A DNA stretch of 64,000 nucleotides from Cryptomeria japonica (lineage: Eukaryota > Streptophyta > Pinopsida > Cupressales > Cupressaceae). The translations under genes and the position numbers were made by a program. The stretch spans positions 669,006,852 through 669,070,851 of the forward strand of contig NC_081412.1 in NCBI RefSeq assembly GCF_030272615.1, given 5' to 3'. Shown here piece by piece: positions 35,465 through 46,064 of this stretch. The notes under the pieces are model-generated. The model saw nothing but the letters and a program-made list of their open reading frames with translations, was not told the origin of the DNA and made no database searches. Position 1 is the first letter of the stretch. Every line of letters starts with the position of its first letter.

Positions 35465-35710
35465 GGTACTCCCTATTCATCACAAAGTACTACCTTTTAG
35501 CATTCCCTGTTCATCACAAAGTGCTGCTCTTTTTAGTACTCCTTGTTCATCACAAAATACTACCTTTTCGCATTCACTATTCATCACAAAGTGTTGCTCT
35601 TTTTAGTACTCCTTGTTCATCACAAAGTGTTGCTCTTTTTTAGTACTCCCTGTTCATCACAAAGTACTACTTTTTTATCCTAGTAGCATTCCCTGTTCAT
35701 CACAAAGCGT
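35465..35710. repeat. minisatellite, alternating ~34/36-bp units
   Basis: TTCATCACAAAG cores start at 35476, 35510, 35546, 35580, 35616, 35653 and 35696. Spacings of 34, 36, 34, 36, 37 and 43 suggest a dimeric unit of about 70 bases. It lies just past the N-terminus end of the antisense PMD ORF. Confidence 0.9.
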
Positions 35711-36440
35711 TTCTTTGATCCTATCCTAGGGCCTTTGCTTGTGTATCCGCTTGAGTAGTTTCCTAATTGGCAACATATGTTCTATCACAAAAATATCAAT
35801 CCTAGCCCGATCTGCTATCCTAGTCTTCCCTAGAGGACTTGCTTGAGTGTATCCTCTCAGCAGCTTATCCAATAGACATCGTATGTTTATCACAGAACTG
35901 TCGATTTGACCTTGAAGACACAAACGCGCCTTAGTATTTTTTTACCACGCTTGACATTTTTTGCAACATACCTAAAGCACATTTATTTCCTTGCTTAACA
36001 TGCATTTATGACAATAATTAATGCACCAAAGTACAAGGAGGTTTTGTGGTACTCACCGGCTCTCTTGCATCTGTTGGCCTCTGATATCGGTGAACGTGAT
36101 CGAATCTATGCACCAATGTCATCGCTGATGACTACTCATTTCTCTATGCACTCAAATCTCTTAGGTGTGTGGATGACAATGAGGATGTTTTCCCTCGTAG
36201 TCTATCTTATAGACTACCCTAGCCCTAGTCTCCCAAGTCAGTCTTCTTTATCCCGTGACTCTGTCACTCTATCCTATCTGATCAGTCCTTTCTAGCCTTT
36301 CTTTCTTATCGAGAGATTGTCTGCAATCTTTTCAGACATTTTCATCCAATCTCTCAAGGGGGCATATCATTCCCATCTTGGGGCAACTTTGTATCAGTTC
36401 ATCTTATCTTCTTTGAAACAACGTGACAAGTTGCATTGTC
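35711..36440. other. non-coding DNA before the PPT of the Tat-like element
   Basis: No recognised ORF domain. It ends in a PPT. Confidence 0.5.
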
Positions 36441-36442
36441 TC

Positions 36443-36456
36443 AAAGAGGGGCAAAA
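36443..36456 (+). other. polypurine tract of the Tat-like element
   Basis: AAAGAGGGGCAAAA directly before the 3' LTR. Confidence 0.75.
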
Positions 36457-37260
36457 TGTAGACACCTAAAATTGTCTTGTCTAATTAAATAAATATTTTT
36501 ATTTATTTAATTATTTTAAGCCTAATTCTTCTATTAATTAAATAAATCTTTATTTATTTAATTAATTCATTCATCATCTTCTAGCCTTATTTCTCATTTA
36601 AATAAATACATTTATTTATTTAAATTGTTTTTCCCAAATTAAATAAATACTTTTATTTAATTGATCCCACTTCTTCTATTAATTAAATAAATATTTATTT
36701 ATTTAATTAATTCATTAACCTTTTCTACCTATGACACATGTCATTCATCTCTTAATTCCTACACTACCTACGCTCTCATTATTTTCTTATTTCTTTTACT
36801 TACCCTCTAATCTTAGCCGACCATTTATCTTTTACACCTCTCAATCTTATCCCTCCATTTCTTATAGTGTCTTCTATATAAGGAGATGCTTCCTTCATTG
36901 TCAACCCTAATCAATCTAATCATTCTATTCTAATAAAATAATCAAGCATTCTAGCATTCAAACTTTCATATGTGATCAAGCCTACTTGCAACCACATTTC
37001 CATTCTTTGTTGAGTTCTTGTGCACACATAAAATCTGAGAGCAAATATATCAAGCCAGATCAATGGAGATAGGAAGAATGGAGATTCCAAACCCTATTGG
37101 ACATGTGATGGTATAATCTTTGTGATTTCATTTGATTTGCATTGTCTTAGGTAATCTTCATATGTTATGGTGGATCTTTGTTGATTGTTAGGCTAGGGTT
37201 TTGTGGTTGAATTCATTTAGTCTTTCAATATTATTGTTGTTTCCATTTTCACCATAAACA
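36457..37260 (+). repeat. 3' LTR of the Tat-like element
   Basis: 804 bases, matching 24388-25169. It holds about 21 more bases before the TATA box, and one AT-palindrome has lost four bases near 36657. Confidence 0.92.
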
Positions 37261-38809
37261 ATTTCATCAGTCCTATATTACATATAGGTTATGTTTCAAT
37301 GTATTCAATGCTTAAGACATGAATAGTACAATAATTTGATAGTTACCAAAAGGGTCTTGAGAAAATAAAACTCAAAAGAAGGCAGTGAATAAAAGATGGC
37401 AAGATCCAATACAAACATATCTCAGACCTAGAGCACCTCATTTGATCTAAATGATTCATAGGAGGGTTAGATAAATTTTCCCTTTCTTCAGTTTACAGTA
37501 AACGAAGAAATCAGTCTTTCCTACATCAAAGATAGAGATCTCTAAATCAATGTTTTAGACCAAGAAGACAATCTTGAAATAAAGAGCCTTATTGTCTTCC
37601 TAAACATAAGACAAGCATATCTCATCATGAGGCCAATACAATGGACATCAAGCCAAATCACTATTTTAGCAATTCACAAACCTCATAATAGTAGCAAATG
37701 CATTTCACAGTGATGAGAACCTAGTCCGGGCAGTGAAAGGAGTTTTGACAAAGATCAAAGATAAGATGATGCATAATCCTAGTCATAGGTCAAACCATCA
37801 AAAGAAAGATCATCAGTTAAAAAAATAATTCGTGAGTTGATTAAGCTTAAGACAGTGGTCTCCTAAATAGTAGCATCATTGACAACCACAACCCTATTCT
37901 TATAAGTGAGTCTTATAGAGAGAAAAATGAATAAAAATACAGTCATAATACAAATGAGAACCTTTCATAGTTGTGGGCCTAGTTCAAACAAGAGAATTAA
38001 AGACCAGTTGATCAAGAAGTAGTTATCATATGAGGACATTCATCATCAAGGTACAATGATAGCATAGTAGTCATAATAGCAATATAGATCATAAAAGAGA
38101 AGCCAAACTATTTTTCACGAGTTTTTGTCAAAGCCTCATAGGACAATGTAGTTTCATATCTTCTATAAAGGAGTCCTTGCCATCACAGACCTCTGTGTAG
38201 GGTTTCATGGTGTGATAATCCTAAAATGCTATATCATTCAATAGAAATGTGCAGACCCAAAATTGTCATTATTCAAAATGATACAATGAGAAAACCTTTA
38301 CCTATTAATAACACATAATAAGATTCAAAAGGTAGAGCTTGTATTGTCAATGCATGCAATAACACTAGTAGATCAACTAAAATGACATGCAGTCTTTAAG
38401 CACAAAGAAAATATCACGACAAGTGACAATGTCTTGATCCAGAAATAATAGCACAAATTAGACACAATTAATAGATATACACACATTCTTAAGGATATAC
38501 AGACACAACCCATCAAGAACAGTCACGAGAACATGGTGAAAGTAAGAAAGAGCTATAGCAGAATGACAGTGAATGATGAACAAAAGTAGCAGTTAAGAAT
38601 GCTTTAAACCAAGATAAAATGAGACAGTAAGCTATAGGATAAAGTCATGGACCCCAAATAGCAGTTGATATAGTAGAAAAACACAGTCATTAGAAAATTT
38701 TGTAGTCATAAAGCAACACAAGTTAAAAATAGAGTTTAAACATAGATCATAATGAGGACAGTGATGTTTGAAAGGTATAAGATCACAGGGGATTCATCAC
38801 ATTTAGAGA
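37261..38809. other. A-rich non-coding flank, continuation of 13473-16980
   Basis: The style is like the DNA left of 16985: A-rich plus strand, short recurring phrases and no ORF. It is probably one stretch split by the Copia 1 and Tat-like insertions. Confidence 0.45.
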
Positions 38810-39532
38810 TGATGTAATGCCTTGCCAAGAAACCCTAAAAGATAAAACTAGATACACTCGAAAAGAGTGCAATTTTTTTTTTAACAATACTAAACTAAAA
38901 GATGCATTAAGATAAACATCACAATTAAATTTGCATACGCGGGAAGACTTAACTCCTAAAGGGTTACCAACAAAGATTACTCAATTAAACTAATAAGAAT
39001 AATGTTGATTGATCTAACTCAAGGTCAAACGGTTACAACATGAACATAGCATTTAAAATTTCATTAGGAGATTACAATAAGCATATATGAATACATACAA
39101 CTATATTTATTCACATTACATTTTGAAAGATACATTCAACATAGTTCATTATATTGCATTTAAACCATTATTCCATTCATACAAATAAAAGATCTATCAC
39201 CTAGGTTACATCATAATTACATTTCATTAATAACACCAAGTCTCATAAGAGTACATAATGATTACCTCAAAATTACATCTTGCCATGAAGGCATACATAA
39301 ACAAATGATACAACCAACCACATAAGGTTCAAGAAATAAAAAAATGCTCCAAGAAGAACAAAGAGGATCCAACTAGTAAATGAGATGATCAAATCCAAAA
39401 AGAGAAACTGAAGCACCTGCGAAGCCAACCCTTGCAAGAAAGGAATGAACACTCGATGGAAAGTGACACTACCACTCGACCATGTGGCCCATAAAGGAAC
39501 CACCCCTCTGTGCTAGGAGATAGTAATAAAAT
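38810..39532 (-). repeat. 3' LTR of the chromovirus, part 1 (U5-side end)
   Basis: Starts TGATGTAATGCC and matches the visible 5' LTR at 63613-64000. It is cut at 39532 by the pol-less element. Confidence 0.85.
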
Positions 39533-40646
39533 TGTTGGCTTGATGATGATTGTAATGTATTCATCACTTGTTGTCATTGATGAAACACTCTCACACACAC
39601 ATATGATTACATTGACTATCAGTGTAGCTTCATTGGTTTACACTGTTAACCAGTATGTTTAAGGTCTATCTCTAATCGGTACTTTGTATCAACCAGTATG
39701 TGCTTAAGAGATAACCTGTGGCTACATTAAGTCAACATCAAAATGAAGATAAAGATGAAGATGGAGTTCAAGCGGAAGATTCAAGGACAACGGATCACAT
39801 GTTTTGTTCCAACCGGTATTGACTGTTCTAATAGGTATCTGATTTTGTCATGAGTTACCAGCACCGACTTCTTGACAATCATTTTTGTGATGAGTTATGT
39901 CTACCTGTCTAGATACACTGCACCTAGGAAATTGTGTTTTGATTTCCTATGGCCGACATAAGATTTGAATGTCTATTTAAAGACATCTTAGTGAACCATT
40001 TGATACCAATAGAGAATGATGGTATGCAAATATTGATATGCATCTAGAGTGAAATCTTTTTTTGAAGAGTGATAAGTGTTAAGATGAAGAGAAATATTGA
40101 ATGTACTTAGAATGATCTGATCAAGCAAATATTGTGCTACTCAGAATAGATCAATCCATTCTTGTTGTTTTCTAATAATTACAACAGAATCAAACCCCCT
40201 AACTGGGTAAGCTCTAACAAAGCTTCATTGTACAAATCCTCTAACAAGGTGATCCATTAGTTTGGATTCTCAAATCCTCCAGCATGGTTACTCCTAACAT
40301 GGTAGTACTCTTAACAGGGTATAAGCTTCAAATCAAGCTTGGGATCTCTAACAATATTTGCTCCTAGTAGAGCACTTTGTAAGACCTTAACTGGTCAATT
40401 ATCTATTACTACATATAGTTAACTTGTGAGTTCCATCTCACCGTGATTTTTACCTATTTGGGTTTTCCACATATAAACACTTGTGTTATGGTGGATGTTC
40501 TACTTTTTGTGGATGTTATTTTATTTTGGATAGAATGTATTTTGTTTAAATGCTTGGTTAAGTTCATCTATCGATTAGTGTTTGAAGTTGTGTTTATTTT
40601 AGTGTCATTGATTCACCTCCCCTCTCAATGCTTTTCAAGTCCATCA
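39533..40646 (+). repeat. 5' LTR of the pol-less element
   Basis: 1,114 bases. It includes TATTTAAAG (39974-39982) as a TATA-like box, the CTAACAAGGT-type motif array (40195-40395) and the GGTTTTTACC-like box near 40445, both shared with Copia 1. The first 170 bases differ from the 3' LTR at about 15 sites, many of them C/T or G/A. Confidence 0.93.
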
Positions 40647-40648
40647 AT

Positions 40649-40660
40649 TGGTATCAGAGC
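40649..40660 (+). other. primer-binding site of the pol-less element
   Basis: TGGTATCAGAGC, exact tRNA-Met type, two bases after the LTR. Confidence 0.9.
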
Positions 40661-40708
40661 CTAACTTCTTTGAAGCCTAACCGCTTAGAAGGGAATCTTG
40701 AAACTACC

Positions 40709-41980
40709 ATGGGGGACAAAATCTACTTCAAGATGGTTAGAGAGATAGAACTAGAAGAAATGAAATTGAATCCCTTAGGGGCAAACTGAAAGTTTCTCAA
40801 GTCAAAAGGAGAGAGCTATCTAAAAAACTGCTAGAAATATCTGATAATAGTTCTCCAGATGAAGCCAATATTGAAGTTTTAGCTGATGAAGTTGAAAAGG
40901 CGAACGGTGAAAAACTGAATCTAAGAAGATAGCTAGAAGGTCTCACTATCCACATGAGTCGGGAACTGGAAGCTAGAAGAGGTGCTGAAGATCTTATCAA
41001 GGTAAGAGATCATAAAGATCAAACAGGAAAGAGACACTATGCATGAGGACTTGATTGTTGAAACAAAAGAAAAGGAGAACCTAAAGCTAGAACTTGAGTT
41101 GGCATCGTCTCTGAAAGAGAACCTATCTAAGCATAATGAAGATCTTGTCAAAAATCTTACTGAAGCCAATGAGAAATTGGAGAACTTCATCAAAAGTTCT
41201 ACCACACTGGAAGAACAAATTTGATCACAGAGAATGAAGGGTGATATCTCTGGACTTGGTTTTCGTACAACTAATAAAGGAGAATCCTGCGGTACAAAGA
41301 ACAAAACTGCTCCTAAAGTCAATAAGACTACCGGTAAGAATGTTTTTAAACCTATCTACTTTGTTTGTCACAAGCCTAGTCATACTGCAATTTTTTGTAG
41401 AAACAAACCTAATAGAAATACAAATTACAATACTAATGCTAGGTATGTGTCTAGAAAGTTTGAAGGTCATTGCTACACATGTGGAATATATGGGCATAGA
41501 CATATTGAGTGTAGATATGGATCAAACAATCTTGTACCACACATGCATCCTAGACCAAATGGTGATCGGATAAGGAATTTTGATAATTGAGTAAACCAGA
41601 ATTGGCAAAGATCCTATGGCAACCGGTTTAGTCCATTCGAAATGGAAAAGACATCAAATGTTGTTTGTACCTTTTGCAATAACTTTGGTCATGTGGCTAT
41701 GAACTGCAGAAAAAGAATAAGAAGAGGAAATGAAGGACCCTGGAGATCATCTGGTATGGTCTGTTACCACTGCAACAAACCAGGGCACTTGGCAAAGTTT
41801 TGCAGATCAAGGAATAGTAGACCGGTCAACTCTTTCAAGGATCAGAAAGGCAAGCAGAAAGCTAATGTTGAGGAAACTAGAGAGGATATGAATCGGACTT
41901 GGAAGAAGAAAAGTGAAGATTTTCCTAAGGAAGAAACCATTCCTTCACCAAGTGAAAAGAACCCAACACTGGTAACTTAA
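40709..41980 (+). pseudogene. gag-like ORF: coiled coil plus four zinc knuckles
   Basis: Starts at an ATG about 50 bases past the PBS. The first 170 codons are Glu/Lys/Leu-rich with heptad spacing (KRRELSKKLLEISDNS, EVEKANGEKLNLRR), read across stops and frame changes. They are followed by four CCHC knuckles: YFVCHKPSHTAIFC (first Cys lost), CYTCGIYGHRHIEC, CTFCNNFGHVAMNC and CYHCNKPGHLAKFC, between about 41355 and 41815. The tail is Lys/Glu-rich. There is no classic UBN2 capsid, so this may be a reduced, RNA-binding gag used with a helper's capsid. A similar layout occurs at 1-725. The four tandem knuckles are more than the one or two usual for plant Copia. Confidence 0.7.
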
Positions 41981-42421
41981 ACCTGTTTAACATGGCTAAG
42001 GGGAGTGTAACGGTAAAACATCTTCGGGCCCCTTGTAAAATGAGAGGGAAAGAATTTTTGAATTTTGGTATTTTTGTTCATGTGTTATCAACTGGTATTT
42101 CACGTAAGCGAAAAAATTAGGGTTTGTAACCTAAAGTGCGAGCATTTATTATAGTTGGTAAAAAGGGATAAAAGCAAGTTTTACTTTATCATTTTCACCC
42201 TAACTCTTTCAAGAAAAGAAATTTGAAGCCATTGCAAAGCCGAACAAGATTGTCTTGTTGTCAATTGGTGAATTGCTTTGTGATTAGAGAAATTAAGTTG
42301 AATCGAAAGTTGCAGAGTGGTGAATGGGTGTGTATTTGGGAATTTCAACTAGGAAATGCAGCGACACGCAAGAAACAAGGTATTTCTTTGAGTATACCGC
42401 TTCAAAATTTGCTTATCTAGA
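41981..42421 (+). other. non-coding spacer between the two ORFs of the pol-less element
   Basis: About 440 bases without a long ORF. It holds a TATA-like GATAAAAGC (around 42169) followed by a 5'-UTR-like stretch before the next ATG at 42422. It could carry an internal promoter, which is not shown. Confidence 0.35.
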
Positions 42422-44170
42422 ATGGCATCTACGTCTAAGGCTATAGAGAGGTTGATGATCACTGCTAAGACTAAGGAAGCTCTAAAGGCAGATGAAATTA
42501 TGTCTTATAATGCATTGTCGCAAGTCCCGAGCGGTGTTGTGGTAAAAGGTGACTTGTCCAGCTATATAGATTGTAAGATAGAAGATTTAGGAACTTTACA
42601 CATCTATACATAGCTGAAATCACTCTGTGATAAGAATGGAAAAATTGAAGCAAAATATGCTAGGGTTTTTGAATAAGGGTTTCATAATGCCACCTATTTT
42701 CTTGAAGATTTTGAGGATGAGCACATAAGAATCATTTTGAGTCGAGTCCACGGTGAGAACATGTATTTAGAAAGGACTAATACAATAACCAAGAAGGATA
42801 TTAGGGCTGTAACGGGTTATTTCTCAACCGGTGAAATTCGTGTGCTAAGAAGAATTTCAAAAGATACTTTTTTCAAATTAACCGGTTCTACATCTGATAA
42901 GCGTTCTTTTTCTATCAACAATATTAGAGACCTTGTGGTGAAACTTGCAGCAATGGTGATAGGCTACTGGGTATTCTACTCCAGTAGACTTAATAGTGTT
43001 CCATTTGCAGCAATTCACACAACACATAGAATGATTGTTGATAATGCAGACTATGGTATTAGTGAAGCCATCAAAGACCAATTATTTCAAAATTTTAAAT
43101 CCATTAAGAAGAACAACACACAAAAGTTCAAATATGATCAACTATTAGCCGGGTTATTTTTCTATTTTCAAAACTTCCTACCGGGCATTGGAGATATTGA
43201 ATGGTCCAAGGAACAACCGATCAATGCACAGATCAAGAACAACATTAAGGCTGTGAAGAATACTTTTTCAGCTACCTTGAACAAGTGTTTTAATGAATTT
43301 CAGAAAAAGATGAGCATGAGAATGAGGTTACCTGAAGATATGCTAAAACACTTTGGAAAAGACATAATCTTCATTGTTACCACCAAATTTTTCTTTATGA
43401 AAGCAATTGAGCCTAAAGAGGAAGAGATGGAAGATATGAGCTATGAGTTTAATCATGATTTATTGGTCAGCTATGCTAATACCCTGTTAGCATCGCCTAA
43501 AGATAAAAAGAAGGCAAAATTGGACATTGTGGCAGTCCAAGTTGCATCAACTGAAATTGGTATTGTACCTACAGCTAAGGAGAAAGAAAAGAAAAATAAA
43601 TCTGATGAAAAATCTCTTGTGAAAAAGACCACAAGGGTGACTCGGAGTGTCCTAACCAAGAAGGAACCAGCACCTAAGTTATATGAAAAGAAGGAGAATG
43701 CACCAAAGAAGAGAAATCGGAAATTGATTTTGCAACCAGAGTCTGAGGGTACAGATTTTGAAGAATAACCAAAGAAGGAAAAGGCAAACGGCAGAACACC
43801 CAAGAAGGTAAAGGTAGTGTCAAAGCCAACTACACCTACAGATATTGCTACCTACAAACTGGACACAATTTTTGAGAGAACAATGAAGTCATTCGGAAGA
43901 AACGGGTTTGACAATATCAAAGAGCATTATGATTCTTTCATTGAAGATGAGTAGAAGCAAGTAAACCCAACTTATTTGGGTCATTACAATAGATTTCTGC
44001 ATGACTTGGAACAAGATATTTCAATCTCTCTGTACAATACTCTTTTAGATAAATGGGAAGAAGCTATTCAATTAGAAAAGCATATTTTTTATGAAATATT
44101 TGTACAATATTTTCCCAACTTATCATCGGATGGAATTAGTGCTTTGGTTGAGGAATACAAAGCATATTTT

Positions 44171-45681
44171 TTATAGTTCTGATACTTAATGTAAGTACAG
44201 ATCCAATAGCCAACAAGATGAGAGGGGGGGTGAATCATACAAACTTAATCTTCCATAAAAACAATAGATTCAACCTTGGTAACATATACTTTAGTAATAT
44301 AACCAAAACTGCTAAACATGCAAACTCAAAAGCATATAAACATCATAATCCTCATAACACCAGATTTAACGTGGAAACCCAAATAGGTAAAAACCACTAT
44401 GGGATTTCGGACTCACTAAGAAATATACTCTTCTAGAGTATGCTCGGTTAAAAGCAAATCCTGTTAAAGATTACAAACACATTGCTAGATGTGACCCGGT
44501 TAAGGGATTTCCCTCAGACCTGTTAGGATCTTCACCTTGTTAGAAGTGACCTTGTTAAAGGATTTCAAACACTCAATCAGAATGTCACCTTAGTAGAGGG
44601 TTTTACAAATAAGACTGTTAAGTCCACTCGGTTAAGAGATTTTTTGTCACTTCACAAAATAACAGTAATAAAATCTATCTGCAACTTCACATCTAAAATG
44701 CTAAAGTAGATTCTTATTTGCTCAATACAATATAGGACTTATCTTGTCCATCTGTTGGGCTCTATAATTTGTTATTCAAATAGGTCTTCAAGCTTCTGTG
44801 CTCGGTAATCACTATGTAGCATCCCTGTGCATACACTTGCCTGTATGCATTGTTTATCAACAGTTCCTTATTTATAAACAATTTGCCAACCGCTTAATAT
44901 CCTTGATCACATATCCCATGATCAATCATAGCCATTAGATCTTCAAACTTGACTAGGTTCAATGTATCCTTTATTCTGAAAAATGTTTTACCCTACCTTG
45001 GAACTTACATACATTTCTTGGAACTTGTGCTGGGGTAATGCGGTTCAATATGAGTTGTAGATCTTCCTACCAATTTTCCTTTGCCATAGATTCTTTAACA
45101 AACTTCATGCATGGCATACCAATCATTTAATCAGTTCCAGCTCATCAGCTTCCTTCATTAAATAATGCGTGTAATCATTTAATGCATTCTGTTATTACTT
45201 GGTGGCAACTCGGTAAATACTAAACTTCACTCGGTAGACATTCTGTCTTCATTAACCGATAGTGATAACCTTAGGGTTTACCGACTAGGTTCCTTAGGGT
45301 TTACCGACTAGGTTCTTTGATCGGTAACATAGTATAGTATTAACCTTACAATCAACAACATATGTAGGATATCAAAACAATCTAATCATCATGATCTCAT
45401 CATTGTCTAACTTGGTAATAGTTGCCCATTGAATAGCTTATTTCTCCCCTTATTCATCACAATCTTTCTGTGTCTTTTACCGACATCTTTATACTCATCA
45501 AATCATACTTCTTAAGATATGGCAACATCAAACTGAATTAGAAAATCAATTTCTTGACATCAATGACAAAATAATAATATTAAGCTAGTAAACATCCTTA
45601 ATCAGTTATATCCATAATCATCAACAACCTTCTCAATATCCTTATTGTAACAATCTCCCTTTGTCTGTTATAATGCCAACA
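44171..45681 (-). repeat. 3' LTR of Copia element 2
   Basis: 1,511 bases. On the minus strand it starts TGTTGGCATTATAACAG. TATA-like TATAAATAAGG on the minus strand at 44867-44877. Confidence 0.94.
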
Positions 45682-45693
45682 ATCTCCCCCTTT
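45682..45693 (-). other. polypurine tract, Copia 2
   Basis: AAAGGGGGAGAT on the minus strand, next to the 3' LTR. Further PPT-like purine runs (GGGGGAGAGC, GGGGGAGAAGACT, GGAGAAGACT, GGGAGAAGACT) lie at about 45763-45832. Confidence 0.85.
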
Positions 45694-46064
45694 GGAATTG
45701 ATGGCAAAACCAATTGATTTGACCTAAATGATTCAGATTCAAATTGTTGTGATTTTGAAATGCTCTCCCCCTGTCATCAGTCTTCTCCCCCATACATTAG
45801 TCTTCTCCTCTTTTCTTCAGTCTTCTCCCACTTTGACAACAATGCCAAAAAGTAAAGAACTTAAAACATAATTTCTTCCTGTATGAAGTGATTTCCTGCT
45901 GTGATGTGTCAACTTAATCTCAGTCAGAACATTTTGTATTCAATTCCTGTTCCCTGTATTGTTTCTTGCACACCTTTAGAAAACCTCCTAAAGCGTGTAA
46001 ATTAGCATCAACTCCTAAAAGATATTTTGTAGAGTCATCGAATTGATGCTTTCACCGAACTCGG

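Larger units (their letters stand above)
24388..37260 (+). mobile_element. Tat-like Ty3/Gypsy element lacking the RT-RNase H-integrase core, with antisense PMD ORF
   Basis: LTRs at 24388-25169 and 36457-37260 start T[G/A]TAGACACCTAAAATTG and end ACCATAAACA. The flanks ATGTC (24383-24387) and ATTTC (37261-37265) agree at four of five bases and are a plausible worn TSD. The order is a 2.6-kb leader with tandem repeats, gag, protease, integrase tail, a 3' region with an antisense plant mobile domain ORF, a minisatellite and a PPT. No RT or integrase catalytic motif was found. Extra antisense ORFs and 3' tandem repeats are known features of the Tat/Ogre lineage; assignment to it is inference. Confidence 0.88.

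Noticed and set aside
35465-35710. CRISPR-like array
   Set aside because: The spacers are nearly the same as each other, the context is a plant retroelement and there are no cas genes. It is a minisatellite.
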